A DNA stretch of 64,000 bases from JALELF01 sp964473455 (GCA_964473455.1 CAYYQX010000004.1:1-64000); one strand, 5' to 3'. Shown: positions 1 through 8,539, counted from the stretch's first letter. Made by a program: numbers and translations. Notes: generated from the sequence alone by a model not told the origin.

Positions 1-2
1 AA

Positions 3-104
3 ACACCTTATATAAATGAAAAAGCCCCTTATAAATATGAAATAGAAATGATAAGGAGTAAAAAATTTAATGAAAACTTAGTAAAAGATATTTTAGCAAA
101 TTAA
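3..104 (+). CDS. C-terminal end of an unidentified gene (partial)
   Basis: An open frame enters from the left edge and gives 33 residues before a TAA stop. The tail is rich in Lys, Glu and Asn, like other coding sequence here, and a strong hairpin follows it directly, which supports a genuine gene end. I do not recognise the product from so short a tail. No start is inside the window. Confidence 0.55.
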   Translation, partial: TPYINEKAPYKYEIEMIRSKKFNENLVKDILAN

Positions 105-113
105 ACTAATTTA

Positions 114-163
114 AAAAAAGTAATTATGTGTACTCAAAGTTTGGTACATTTAATTACTTTTTT
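114..163. terminator. Bidirectional terminator
   Basis: Thirteen bases at 114-126 (AAAAAAGTAATTA) are perfectly complementary to 151-163, with an inner TGTAC/GTACA pairing. The A-tract on one side and T-tract on the other let it serve both the + strand gene tail and the convergent - strand gene, whose stop codon lies inside the right arm. Confidence 0.8.
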
Positions 164-2508
164 ACTTTTTGTGGAGGCCCATACTCATGAATAACTTCTT
201 CATTATCAGGCAATCTACTTAATTCCATAAGGGCTTCGGAAGTCATAATAACATCTTTTCTTCCTTCAGTATCACAGCTTTTTTGAGAAATTGTCTTCTT
301 TTCCTGTTCATGATTTTGAAAATATAAATCTAAATCAAAACCTAATGTTTCATTGATGTTATCAACATTAATATGTTCTAGATCAACCGGGCAGCCATAT
401 TTTTCAATTGCTCCTTTAATATAATTAGAAGAAATTAAAGAAAAGCACTTCAGATATATATATGTTAGTTCTGCTAATGATAATTGATTGATTTTGTTAT
501 AAACAATTCTACAAAGTTTTTGAATATCAAACATTTTTGGCTCATTTTTTGGTAAGCCGGGCTTATTATTTTGTTCATCTAGAAGTAAATTGTAATATTC
601 ATTAAAACATTTGCAATATTCAGGCATTGTGTCTTTATATGCAACGTTAATATAATTAATATATTTTTCAACAAGACTAATATCTTCATCAATATAATAC
701 TTTATTTCTCTTATACCTTTTTCTTTAATTTTTTCAGTTGCATGGTCAAGATAACTAAGTAATGATGTATAGTCACCAAAGGTTATTTCCAATTCTTTGC
801 CAAGGGATTGACCATATATTATAAGTTCGGCTGTATTTTTATTAAATTCGCCAGTCAAATAATTTCTTTGAAATATAATTGGCCTTCCATCACAATAATA
901 TATTAATGGGCCTATTCCGTGGTAAATTTCTTTTTCAGGATCAAAAGGATATTTTAATTTTGATCCAACATAATTTCCTACAAGGACTAAAACTCTTTCT
1001 TTGTCAGTATCATCAGAATTGTCTTTTGGATCATCTAAATCACGTGGAGTTATTATTTCATGATAATTGAGTTCCTCTAAGCTCCAATTACAAAAAGATA
1101 AAGCTCCATTATATACGTGAAAGCCTCTATCAAACGGCTTTTCTTTACTAAATAATAGATAAGGATATATACTTTTTAATTTCATGAGTAATTCATAATC
1201 TTTCTCATTGGAAGAGATTTTCTGATAAAAACGCAATAACTTTTTAATTCTATAAAGTTCAAAATAAGGTAAATAATCATTAGAAAAGTATTCCTCAGCT
1301 TGATTTTTATAATATGCTTCAATTATATGTTTGTTTCTTGCTTTTAATACATTAGGATCGTATTTTGAAGCTATAATTAAGGCGCCTGCATAGTAATTAC
1401 CGTTTATCGAAATGGTGCTTAAATTTTTAAATCTTGTAAAAAATTCAAAATCATATAAATTGCCATAAAAGTTAAAGGTTTCTAAGTTTTCAGCGAAATA
1501 AGGCAAAAAATTGAATTCGTTTGTCTTTGGCTCGTCGCTACCATAAAACTCTAGTTCTTTTAATAATTTGGCATTATATAAAAGACAAAGCTTTTTAAAA
1601 TCTATGTCACAATTTTTAAACAACATTTTTGAAGCAAAAATGTTTTGTGAAATACCGATTGTTGTATTGATGTTGCAGTTGTGAAATTCCAGAGCTTCTT
1701 TTATTTCCGTTAATTGGTACATATTTATATTCATTCCAATAAAAGAAATGTTTCTGTTTTTTAATACAGAGAAATTTGAATCTTCTGGGATAATGCAGCT
1801 TTTGAAAGCCAGATTTTTACATTTAAATGTTTTGGCAATTGTTTCTAAAACTTCATTTGTTAAAATAATGCCTTCAAAAGAAAATTTTATATCCTCAAAA
1901 GTTGCAATTATATTTGCAAAGTCGTGTTTTCTTACATAGGAAAGAATGTCTGTTGCATTTCCCTTAAGAAAATAATTTTTAAATATTATAAATGGAAGAA
2001 TAGTATCCATATATGCACCATAATCTTTATTGTTTTTTGTTTCTTCTTTTAAACAATCTTTTCTAAAAATATAAATACCAGTTTTATTAAAGTACTTTAT
2101 ATCCATAAATTTTTCACACATATTTGCAGCATCATTAATAACTTCTAAACCAGTATGATTGTCTTTTACAGCTAATTGTTCACAGTGGTTTAAAAAGTCG
2201 TTAATGAATGTTTTAAATTCACCGACACTAATGTTTCCCATAAGATTACAAAATTTAATTCTAATAATAGAAGGATCTGTTTCTTTATCTTCTTCTCCCA
2301 TGGTTTCAGGGGGGAAATGCCAGTTAATAGTAATAGAATAATTTTTTCCTGCAAATATTGTTTCCCCGTAATTTATAATATCTCTTGCTTTGTCAAAATC
2401 ATTTACGGTGTCAAAATAGCCCCAACTTCTTGGGAAAGTAAAAACTTGTTTTCCAAACAATTTTAATAAAAGGTAATTCCTAATTAATTCATAGTAATTT
2501 GTGTCCAT
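154..2508 (-). CDS. Hypothetical 784-residue protein with leucine-rich-like middle section
   Basis: No family is recognised with confidence. There is no signal peptide or membrane segment, so it is probably cytoplasmic. Roughly residues 200-380 contain spaced stretches resembling irregular leucine-rich repeats (for example LETFNFYGN and LSTISINGN, each about one repeat apart), flanked by large non-repetitive regions. The start is supported by AGGGGTGG just upstream and a promoter at 2536-2564. It is one of only three protein genes on the - strand here, a monocistron between terminators. Its C-terminal tail (EQEKKTISQKSC) resembles the tail of the metalloprotease at 7348 (EEEKTVSQQDSC). Function unknown; a binding or scaffold role is only a guess from the repeats. 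Confidence 0.75.
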   Translation of the reverse strand: MDTNYYELIRNYLLLKLFGKQVFTFPRSWGYFDTVNDFDKARDIINYGETIFAGKNYSITINWHFPPETMGEEDKETDPSIIRIKFCNLMGNISVGEFKTFINDFLNHCEQLAVKDNHTGLEVINDAANMCEKFMDIKYFNKTGIYIFRKDCLKEETKNNKDYGAYMDTILPFIIFKNYFLKGNATDILSYVRKHDFANIIATFEDIKFSFEGIILTNEVLETIAKTFKCKNLAFKSCIIPEDSNFSVLKNRNISFIGMNINMYQLTEIKEALEFHNCNINTTIGISQNIFASKMLFKNCDIDFKKLCLLYNAKLLKELEFYGSDEPKTNEFNFLPYFAENLETFNFYGNLYDFEFFTRFKNLSTISINGNYYAGALIIASKYDPNVLKARNKHIIEAYYKNQAEEYFSNDYLPYFELYRIKKLLRFYQKISSNEKDYELLMKLKSIYPYLLFSKEKPFDRGFHVYNGALSFCNWSLEELNYHEIITPRDLDDPKDNSDDTDKERVLVLVGNYVGSKLKYPFDPEKEIYHGIGPLIYYCDGRPIIFQRNYLTGEFNKNTAELIIYGQSLGKELEITFGDYTSLLSYLDHATEKIKEKGIREIKYYIDEDISLVEKYINYINVAYKDTMPEYCKCFNEYYNLLLDEQNNKPGLPKNEPKMFDIQKLCRIVYNKINQLSLAELTYIYLKCFSLISSNYIKGAIEKYGCPVDLEHINVDNINETLGFDLDLYFQNHEQEKKTISQKSCDTEGRKDVIMTSEALMELSRLPDNEEVIHEYGPPQKVKK

Positions 2509-2535
2509 TATAAACCACCCCTAAAATTGTATTTT

Positions 2536-2564
2536 ATTCTAACATAAAAGAACTTATTTGTAAA
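2536..2564 (-). promoter_or_regulatory. Promoter of the 784-residue gene
   Basis: Read on the - strand, TTTACA (2559-2564) and TAGAAT (2536-2541) are 17 bases apart and lie 28 bases before the ATG. This fits a vegetative sigma-A promoter. Confidence 0.65.
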
Positions 2565-2610
2565 ATATAGTTGAAAAAAGCAAAAAAATATACCAAATTT
2601 ATAAATAATT

Positions 2611-2619
2611 TGCTATAAT
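2611..2619 (+). promoter_or_regulatory. Extended -10 promoter of rpmG-efp
   Basis: TGcTATAAT, an extended -10 element, sits 24 bases before the rpmG start; the -35 region (TACCAA) is weak. It is divergent from the promoter at 2536-2564. Confidence 0.65.
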
Positions 2620-2643
2620 AGGTTAGTTGTTAAGGAGGATAGT

Positions 2644-2811
2644 ATGGCAAAAAAAAGTGAAAACAGAGAAAGATTAGATCTTCAATGTACTGAATGTAAA
2701 GAAATAAACTACAGAACAGAGAAGAACAAAAAAAATACACCAGAAAAACTAGAAGCGAAGAAGTTTTGCTCAAGATGTAGAAAAACCACTTTGCACAAAG
2801 AAAAAAAATAA
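2644..2811 (+). CDS. rpmG: 50S ribosomal protein L33 (bL33)
   Basis: A 55-residue basic protein beginning MAKKSENRERLDLQCTEC. It has two Cys pairs (CTEC near residues 15-18 and CSRC near 42-45), so it is the zinc-binding form of L33 rather than the Cys-free paralogue used under zinc shortage. It is a component of the large ribosomal subunit near the tRNA exit site. AAGGAGG lies 6 bases before the ATG. It is followed 9 bases later by efp, and the two probably share a transcript, linking two translation genes. Length and motif pattern are typical for the family. Confidence 0.93.
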   Translation: MAKKSENRERLDLQCTECKEINYRTEKNKKNTPEKLEAKKFCSRCRKTTLHKEKK

Positions 2812-2820
2812 GAGGTTATT

Positions 2821-3378
2821 ATGTTTAATATAAATGATATAAAAAACGGTATTACTTTTTTATATGAAGGAAATATTTATCAAGTTTTAGAATTTTTACA
2901 CGTTAAACCTGGTAAAGGTCCGGCATTTTTAAAAGCAAAAGTAAAGAATTTAAGAACAGGTTCAATTGTTGAAAGAACATTTAATACAAATATTAAATTA
3001 GAAAAAGCTATTATTGATAAGAAAGATATGCAATATTTGTATGCGAGTGGAGACAATTATGTTTTCATGAATATGAAAGATTATGAACAAATTGAACTTA
3101 AAAAAGAACAATTAGGCGATGATGCTTATTATCTAAAGGAAAATAGTGAAGTAAATCTTTCTTTTTATAAAGGGGAATTACTTGGTATTTTGCTTCCAGA
3201 TAAAGTAACTTTAAAAGTTGTTCGAACTGAACCGGCTGTTAGAGGAAATACTACTAATAATGCGACAAAAGAAGCTATAGTAGAAACTGGGTTAATGGTT
3301 AAGGTTCCACTTTTTGTTAATGAAGGTGAAGATATTATAGTATCAACTTATGATGGCAAGTATGTTTCAAGAGCATAG
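2821..3378 (+). CDS. efp: Elongation factor P
   Basis: A 185-residue EF-P of standard length with three beta-barrel domains expected. It enters the ribosomal E site and relieves stalling at polyproline stretches. The tip loop reads KPGKGPAF, with Lys32 at the position modified in other bacteria; no modification enzyme gene is nearby. The late segment RGNTTNNATKEA-TGL-VKVPLF matches the conserved C-terminal OB domain. The ribosome site is the weak AAGAGG. It lies in tandem with rpmG, and the ruvA promoter begins 16 bases after its stop. Confidence 0.95.
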   Translation: MFNINDIKNGITFLYEGNIYQVLEFLHVKPGKGPAFLKAKVKNLRTGSIVERTFNTNIKLEKAIIDKKDMQYLYASGDNYVFMNMKDYEQIELKKEQLGDDAYYLKENSEVNLSFYKGELLGILLPDKVTLKVVRTEPAVRGNTTNNATKEAIVETGLMVKVPLFVNEGEDIIVSTYDGKYVSRA

Positions 3379-3393
3379 TTGCTTTTTTTATTG

Positions 3394-3422
3394 TTGAAAA
3401 ACATTTGTTTGTGTGTTATTAT
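3394..3422 (+). promoter_or_regulatory. ruvAB promoter
   Basis: TTGAAA (3394-3399) and TATTAT (3417-3422) are 17 bases apart, ending 16 bases before the chosen ruvA start. A LexA-like operator fills the spacer. Confidence 0.75.
3398..3411 (-). promoter_or_regulatory. LexA operator of ruvAB
   Basis: On the - strand the site reads CAAACAAATGTTTT. It differs at two positions from the Bacillus-type LexA box (CGAACRNRYGTTYC). It covers the -35 to -10 spacer of the ruvAB promoter and closely matches the sites at lexA and recA in this window. Confidence 0.7.
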
Positions 3423-3438
3423 ATTTATGGTGAAGTAT

Positions 3439-3987
3439 ATGTATGATTACATAATAGGAAAAGTAAAGAACGTTGAAAGCAATTATATTGTTTTAGAAAA
3501 CAACAATATAGGTTTTCACATATTTACAGCTAGTCCGTATTCTTTTGAACTAGAACAAGAATACACTATATATATTTTTCAATACGTTAGAGAAGATGAA
3601 TTAAGTTTATATGGTTTTAAAAGTATTGAAGAAAGAAACTTTTTCTTAAAGCTTATTAGTGTTAAAGGATTAGGGTGCAAAACAGCCTTACCTATGATGG
3701 TAGGATCCATTAATGGAGTAGTTGACGCTATTGAAAGAGAGAATATTTTATATTTAAAAAAATTCCCTAAAATAGGTGATAAAGTAGCTAGACAAATAAT
3801 ATTAGACTTAAAAGGAAAACTAGTTGAAAAACAAAATAATAATGTTAGTGTTGATAATGAATTAGTTGAAGCTTTAATTTCCCTAGGCTATAAAAACAGT
3901 GATATTAACAGAGTAATACATAAAATTGATATGAAAAAGAAAATAGAAGATCAAATAAAAGAAGCATTAAAATTATTACTAAAATAA
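3439..3987 (+). CDS. ruvA: Holliday junction DNA helicase subunit RuvA
   Basis: The protein is 182 residues from the start MYDYIIGKV. RuvA binds four-way junctions as a tetramer and loads the RuvB motor for branch migration in recombinational repair. The N-terminal OB fold (about 1-65), a helix-hairpin-helix region with VKGLGCKTALPMM and FPKIGDKVARQII (about 70-120) and a short C-terminal RuvB-binding domain (about 140-182) are all present. An upstream in-frame extension is rejected because the promoter and GGTGA ribosome site lie inside it. ruvB follows after 10 bases. A LexA box in the promoter indicates SOS control. Confidence 0.95.
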   Translation: MYDYIIGKVKNVESNYIVLENNNIGFHIFTASPYSFELEQEYTIYIFQYVREDELSLYGFKSIEERNFFLKLISVKGLGCKTALPMMVGSINGVVDAIERENILYLKKFPKIGDKVARQIILDLKGKLVEKQNNNVSVDNELVEALISLGYKNSDINRVIHKIDMKKKIEDQIKEALKLLLK

Positions 3988-3997
3988 AGGAGACATT

Positions 3998-4999
3998 ATG
4001 GAAGATATAATCACGCCAAACAAACTAGAAGAAGATTCTTTTGAAAAAAACATCAGGCCTACAACTTTAGATGAGTATGTTGGTCAAACAGAAATCAAAG
4101 ACAACTTAAATATTTTTATAAAAGCCGCCAAAATGCGTGAAGAAGTTTTAGACCATGTTTTACTATATGGTCCTCCAGGGTTAGGTAAAACAACACTGGC
4201 CCATATTATTGCCAACGAAATGAAAAATAATATTAAAGTAACTTCTGGACCCGCTATTGAAAAAACAGGTGATTTAGCAGCTGTTTTATCAGCTCTAGAG
4301 CCTGGAGATATATTGTTTATTGACGAAATTCATAGAATCCCAAGATTTATTGAAGAAATATTATATTCAGCGATGGAAGATTTCACTTTAGAAATCATAG
4401 TTGGAAACGAGTCTTCAAGTAGAAACTTAAAAATAGATTTGCCTCCTTTTACTTTAATAGGCGCAACTACTAGAGCAGGAGATGTAACAGGTCCTCTTAG
4501 AGATAGATTTGGTATCGTATGTAAATTAAACTACTATACAGAAGAAGAATTAAAGGCTATTGCTAAAAGAACAAGTGGAGTTTTAGATTGTCAAATAGAA
4601 GATAACGCCGCAACAGAGTTATCTAAAAGAAGTAGAGGAACACCTAGAATAGTTAATAGGCTTTTTAAACGAGTAAGAGACTTTGCTTTAGTTCTTGGAA
4701 GTGGTTGTATAGATGAAAAGATTTGTAAAATAGCTCTAGATAAATTAAAGGTTGATGCTTTAGGTTTAGATGAAACAGACTATAATTTATTAAGAAGTAT
4801 TATTGAAAAATTCAATGGTGGACCCGTTGGAATAGACGCTATTGCAGCTTCAATTGGAGAAGAACAAACAACAATAGAAGACGTTTATGAACCATTCTTA
4901 TTACAAAATGGGTTTTTGAAAAGAACTAATAGAGGAAGAGTAGTAACTGAGAAAGCTTATAAGCACTTAGGATTAAATAATCAAGAATTATTTAAATAA
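3998..4999 (+). CDS. ruvB: Holliday junction DNA helicase RuvB
   Basis: A 333-residue AAA+ motor that drives branch migration with RuvA. Visible elements are the N-terminal RPTTLDEYVGQ motif, Walker A GPPGLGKTT (about residues 58-66), Walker B DEIHR, sensor GATTRAGDV, the arginine-finger context LRDRFGI, and a C-terminal winged helix ending in TNRGRVVT. Length is normal. AAGGAG lies upstream of the ATG and the gene is cotranscribed with ruvA. No RuvC gene follows within the window. Confidence 0.97.
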   Translation: MEDIITPNKLEEDSFEKNIRPTTLDEYVGQTEIKDNLNIFIKAAKMREEVLDHVLLYGPPGLGKTTLAHIIANEMKNNIKVTSGPAIEKTGDLAAVLSALEPGDILFIDEIHRIPRFIEEILYSAMEDFTLEIIVGNESSSRNLKIDLPPFTLIGATTRAGDVTGPLRDRFGIVCKLNYYTEEELKAIAKRTSGVLDCQIEDNAATELSKRSRGTPRIVNRLFKRVRDFALVLGSGCIDEKICKIALDKLKVDALGLDETDYNLLRSIIEKFNGGPVGIDAIAASIGEEQTTIEDVYEPFLLQNGFLKRTNRGRVVTEKAYKHLGLNNQELFK

Positions 5000-5000
5000 G

Positions 5001-5028
5001 TTGCTTTTTTAAAAAAAAGGTTTATAAT
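5001..5028 (+). promoter_or_regulatory. Promoter of the GreA C-domain gene
   Basis: TTGCTT (5001-5006) and TATAAT (5023-5028) are 16 bases apart. The roughly 55-base leader that follows contains GAAAAA and TTTTTC arms that could form a weak hairpin just before the AGGAGGGG ribosome site. Confidence 0.5.
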
Positions 5029-5089
5029 ATACAACAAAAGAGAGATTAATTAGAAAAAAGGCGTAAATTTTCTTTTTCAGGAGGGGAAT

Positions 5090-5392
5090 ATGGATGGTAT
5101 AAAAATAGGTGATATTGTAGTTGTACTAATTGATTATAAAGTTGGACAACAAGAAAGAACATTCAGATTAGTAACTGAAGATGCTCCAAAAGAAGAACAT
5201 CTTCTGCACTGCTCGCCAGTTTCACCTCTTCATCAAGCTGCAATTGGTAAATGTTTGGGTGATGAAATTTCATATATAGTTGAAAATGAAAAAAATAATC
5301 AAAAGATTCCAATGGCTGGTCAAATAGTTGAAGTAAATGGAATAAGATTGCCAAAAGATAAAATAAAAACCTTTATAAAAAAAGAAAATTAG
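5090..5392 (+). CDS. Stand-alone GreA/GreB C-terminal domain protein
   Basis: A 100-residue protein whose core, SPLHQAAIGKCLGDEISY (about residues 45-62), matches the GreA/GreB C-terminal FKBP-like domain that binds RNA polymerase near the secondary channel. The N-terminal coiled coil that rescues backtracked polymerase in true GreA is absent, so transcript-cleavage stimulation is unlikely. It could compete for, or modulate, the Gre binding site, as Rnk-type proteins do; that is inference. The ribosome site is a strong AGGAGGGG. It is monocistronic between its own promoter and a terminator. A complete GreA is encoded at 48108 and another divergent relative at 61432. Confidence 0.75.
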   Translation: MDGIKIGDIVVVLIDYKVGQQERTFRLVTEDAPKEEHLLHCSPVSPLHQAAIGKCLGDEISYIVENEKNNQKIPMAGQIVEVNGIRLPKDKIKTFIKKEN

Positions 5393-5412
5393 TTAAAAAA
5401 CTAATTTTTTTT
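5385..5412 (+). terminator. Terminator after the GreA C-domain gene
   Basis: AAAATTAGTT (5385-5394) and AACTAATTTT (5399-5408) form a 10-bp stem with an AAAA loop and a T-run. The stop codon lies in the left arm, and the T-run merges into the queA -10 region. Confidence 0.85.
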
Positions 5413-5420
5413 GTTATAAT
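5412..5420 (+). promoter_or_regulatory. Extended -10 promoter of queA-miaA
   Basis: TGtTATAAT begins directly in the T-run of the preceding terminator. TATAAT ends 16 bases before the queA ATG, with GGTGA between. Confidence 0.7.
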
Positions 5421-5436
5421 TAAATAGGTGATATAT

Positions 5437-6465
5437 ATGAAAACAAGTGATTTTAATTTTGATTTACCAGAAGAATTGATTGCGCAAACTCCAATTGAAA
5501 AAAGAGATGCATCAAGACTTCTTTTTTTGAATAAAAGTAACGGTAATATTCAACATAAAACATTTACAGATATAATAGATTTTTTAAATCCGAAGGATAC
5601 TTTGGTTTTAAACGATACAAAAGTAATACCAGCTAGATTAATAGGAAATAAAACAGATACAAATGCCGTAATAGAAGTTTTTTTATTGAAGGACTTGGGT
5701 AATAATACTTGGGAATGTTTAACTAAACCAGCTAAAAGAGTAAAAGTTGGAACTGTTGTTAATTTTAATGATATATTAAAAGTAGAATGCCTTGAAGAAA
5801 AAGACGAAGGAATTAGAATTTATAAATTAATTTATGAAGGTATTTTATATGAAATATTAGATAAATTAGGAGAAATGCCACTTCCCCCATATATACATGA
5901 AAAGTTAAAAGATAAAGACAGATATCAAACAGTTTACGCTAAAAATATAGGAAGCGTTGCCGCACCAACTGCGGGATTACATTTTACCAAAGAATTGTTA
6001 GAAAAAATAGAAAAAAAGGGTGTTAATATTGTTTATATTACTCTTCATGTTGGATTAGGTACATTTAGACCAGTTATGGAAGAAGACATTACTAAACATC
6101 ATATGCACAGTGAATATTATTCAATGAATAGGGAAGTTGCAGAAATCTTAAATGAAACAAAAAGAAACAACCATAAAATTATAAGTGTTGGAACAACTTC
6201 CACTAGAGTGTTAGAAACGGTAATAAATAAGTATGATAAGTTTATTGAATGCAGTGGGAACACTGAAATATTTATTTATCCTGGTTATAAATTTAAGGCA
6301 GTAGATTCTTTAATTACAAACTTTCATTTACCAAAATCGACTTTAATAATGCTAGTTAGTGCGTTTTCTAGTAAAGAATATGTCTTAAATGCCTATAAAG
6401 TAGCTATAGAAAACAAGTATCGTTTCTTTTCTTTTGGCGATTCTATGTTGATAGGTGATGTATGA
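5437..6465 (+). CDS. queA: tRNA preQ1 ribosyltransferase-isomerase QueA
   Basis: A 342-residue enzyme that transfers the ribose of S-adenosylmethionine to preQ1 in tRNA, forming epoxyqueuosine. The N-terminus MKTSDFNFDLPEELIAQ is diagnostic, as are SRLLFLNK, VLNDTKVIPARL, VAAPTAGLHFT, HVGLGTFRPV and TNFHLPKSTLIMLV. The ATG at 5437 is chosen because the earlier in-frame GTG at 5428 is part of the AGGTGA ribosome site. Its last bases overlap the miaA start (ATGA), so the two anticodon-loop modification genes are translationally coupled. No preQ1 synthesis genes are visible, so the base may be salvaged. Confidence 0.96.
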   Translation: MKTSDFNFDLPEELIAQTPIEKRDASRLLFLNKSNGNIQHKTFTDIIDFLNPKDTLVLNDTKVIPARLIGNKTDTNAVIEVFLLKDLGNNTWECLTKPAKRVKVGTVVNFNDILKVECLEEKDEGIRIYKLIYEGILYEILDKLGEMPLPPYIHEKLKDKDRYQTVYAKNIGSVAAPTAGLHFTKELLEKIEKKGVNIVYITLHVGLGTFRPVMEEDITKHHMHSEYYSMNREVAEILNETKRNNHKIISVGTTSTRVLETVINKYDKFIECSGNTEIFIYPGYKFKAVDSLITNFHLPKSTLIMLVSAFSSKEYVLNAYKVAIENKYRFFSFGDSMLIGDV

Positions 6466-7364
6466 ATAAGATTATTGTAATAATTGGTCCAACAGGAGTT
6501 GGTAAAACTAAATTAAGTATTCAGTTAGCCAAAAAATACAACGGAGAAATAATAAATGCTGATTCAACACAAATATATAAAGATTTAAATATTGCAACAG
6601 CTAAAGTAACAGAAGAAGAAAAAGAAGGAATTACTCATCATTTAATAGATATAAAAGATATAGATGAAGATTATACGGTTTTTGATTATCAAAAAGATGG
6701 TAGAAATATAATACAAAAGATATTAAATAAAAATAAAACACCAATTGTTGTGGGAGGAACCGGGCTTTATGTTAAAGCTCTTCTATATGATTATCAATTT
6801 AACGAGGAAGAAAGAAAAAACGAATTTGAAGAATTAACTAACGAAGAAATATATGATAAATTGATAAAATTAGATCCTCAAATTATCATTCATAAAAACA
6901 ATAGAAAAAGACTAGTTAGAGCTTTAAACTATTGTATTAACAATAATGCTTTATTTAGTCAAAAAGAAAAGACTAGTAGCTTATTATATAATTGTATTTT
7001 TATAGGTTTAACTACGGATAGAGAAAAGCTTTATGAAAAGATAAACAATAGAGTAGACGTTATGTTATCTAATGGATTACTTGAAGAAGCCAAAAAAATA
7101 TATAATACTAACATAAGAACTAAAGCCGTTCTAACACCCATTGGATATAAAGAATTGTTCAAGTATTTTGATGGTGAAGTGACTTTAGAAGAAGCAGTTA
7201 ATCAAATAAAACAAAACAGCAGAAAATATGCCAAAAGACAGTATACGTGGTTTAATAATCAGATGGATATCAAGTGGTTTAATGTAGATTATGAAGATTT
7301 TGATAAAACAGCAAAAGAAGTAGAAGAATATATTGCAAAGGAGTCAAATGAAGGAAGTTTATAG
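6462..7364 (+). CDS. miaA: tRNA dimethylallyltransferase MiaA
   Basis: A 300-residue enzyme that adds a dimethylallyl group to A37 of tRNAs reading UNN codons. The P-loop GPTGVGKT lies at residues 9-16, followed by the family signatures INADSTQIYKDLNIATAK, HHLIDI and VVGGTGLYVKALLYD; LTPIGYKEL near the C-terminus is also typical. It overlaps queA by four bases, and the metalloprotease gene begins inside its last 17 bases. Length is normal. Confidence 0.96.
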   Translation: MNKIIVIIGPTGVGKTKLSIQLAKKYNGEIINADSTQIYKDLNIATAKVTEEEKEGITHHLIDIKDIDEDYTVFDYQKDGRNIIQKILNKNKTPIVVGGTGLYVKALLYDYQFNEEERKNEFEELTNEEIYDKLIKLDPQIIIHKNNRKRLVRALNYCINNNALFSQKEKTSSLLYNCIFIGLTTDREKLYEKINNRVDVMLSNGLLEEAKKIYNTNIRTKAVLTPIGYKELFKYFDGEVTLEEAVNQIKQNSRKYAKRQYTWFNNQMDIKWFNVDYEDFDKTAKEVEEYIAKESNEGSL

Positions 7365-8496
7365 AAAAAGAAACAAAGAATATATAGAGTGGCGTAGTAG
7401 TTTTGTTGAACAATTTAGTAAGACGTTTTCTGGTATATTGCCTAATTTTAATGCAGAAAAAAAGTTTGATAAAAACATTAAGAAAATTAAAGTAGCAAAA
7501 AAAGGGAATTATAAACCTAGTAGTTATATATCAAAAACTCTAATCATTAATGCAGATATAAGTAAAAACAAGCACACTATAATTCATGAAAGCATGCATG
7601 CAATGAGTATGGTAGACAAGCGAAGGAATTTTTTTGCCACTTTTCAAGCATTATTATTTAGAAAACATAATGATTACATGCTAGAAGAAGGCTTAACCGA
7701 ATATTTATGTTACTGCTTTGAGCAAAGAGAGCATGCTGTTAATGCAATTTTATCTGTTTATGGCACTCAAGCCAGGTTAACTTCGCTATTATTCAAAATA
7801 TTTGATTCTAAGGTCATTTTGGATTATTATTTTAATAATAACAAGGCTTTTATTAACGAATTAAATAAACATTTTCCAGGTGGTTATTTTGAATTGATAA
7901 AAATGTATAGAGAGCACAAATTTTCGGATAATTTTTTTACAGAAACCTTTTGCGATAAAAAAAGTAATAACGGAGAAATCAAAAGAGAATTTTCTAATGC
8001 TATGTTTGAAACTTTCAAAAAACAAAAAACAGGTCCAAATAATTCAATAGAAGATTTTAAGAAGAATGCTTCTTTAATATTCTATTTTTTTAGAGAAGGG
8101 CTTTATGCAATAAAATACGAAATTGAACGTATGGAAGTCTTCAAGAAGAATGCGACTGAAGAAGAAAAATTAAACAGTCAAAATACAATATCATTTAAAT
8201 ATCAAAACATAAAAAGGCAGCTTTCTCAATTTAAAAATCAAGTTCTAAAGCCAGAATGGATACAACTTGGAATTAATGATGATAAATTATTTGATGATAT
8301 AGTAACTGAGCTTCTAAAAAAAGAGTTTGACGCTACAACCATTGAAAATATGGAAATCCATGACATCCTTGCTAAGTCTTTTGAAGAAGAAAAAACTGTT
8401 TCTCAGCAAGATTCTTGCTACAAAGGACCAGAAAATCAAGAAGAAGTAGCACCTTTGAAAATGGGTTCAGAAGAAGAACCACACAAAACAAGATAA
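7348..8496 (+). CDS. Putative HExxH zinc metallopeptidase
   Basis: A 382-residue protein with HESMH at residues 80-84 and a downstream glutamate cluster EEGLTEYL (about 113-120). This is the layout of gluzincin-type zinc peptidases, where His80 and His84 bind zinc, Glu81 is catalytic and a glutamate in the second cluster is the third ligand. No signal peptide or membrane helix is seen, so it should act in the cytoplasm. AAAGGAG upstream supports the ATG at 7348 rather than an earlier in-frame start. It overlaps miaA and is probably cotranscribed with queA-miaA. The C-terminal 30 residues are Glu-rich and resemble the tail of the protein at 154-2508. Substrate unknown; no named family assigned. 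Confidence 0.75.
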   Translation: MKEVYRKRNKEYIEWRSSFVEQFSKTFSGILPNFNAEKKFDKNIKKIKVAKKGNYKPSSYISKTLIINADISKNKHTIIHESMHAMSMVDKRRNFFATFQALLFRKHNDYMLEEGLTEYLCYCFEQREHAVNAILSVYGTQARLTSLLFKIFDSKVILDYYFNNNKAFINELNKHFPGGYFELIKMYREHKFSDNFFTETFCDKKSNNGEIKREFSNAMFETFKKQKTGPNNSIEDFKKNASLIFYFFREGLYAIKYEIERMEVFKKNATEEEKLNSQNTISFKYQNIKRQLSQFKNQVLKPEWIQLGINDDKLFDDIVTELLKKEFDATTIENMEIHDILAKSFEEEKTVSQQDSCYKGPENQEEVAPLKMGSEEEPHKTR

Positions 8497-8502
8497 TTGA
8501 TA

Positions 8503-8531
8503 TTGCAATAAATAAAAACATATGCTAATAT
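8503..8531 (+). promoter_or_regulatory. Promoter of the glyS T-box leader
   Basis: TTGCAA (8503-8508) and TAATAT (8526-8531) are 17 bases apart; TATGC before the -10 makes it an extended promoter. Transcription should start near 8538-8540, which fixes the T-box leader as short. Confidence 0.7.
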
Positions 8532-8539
8532 TTAATTAT

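Noticed and set aside
3379..3438. A 20-residue N-terminal extension of ruvA
   Set aside because: It would run through the ruvAB promoter, LexA site and ribosome site; RuvA proteins begin at MYDYIIGKV-like sequence.
5428..5436. Earlier GTG start for queA
   Set aside because: The GTG is part of the AGGTGA ribosome site, and homologues start at MKTSDF.
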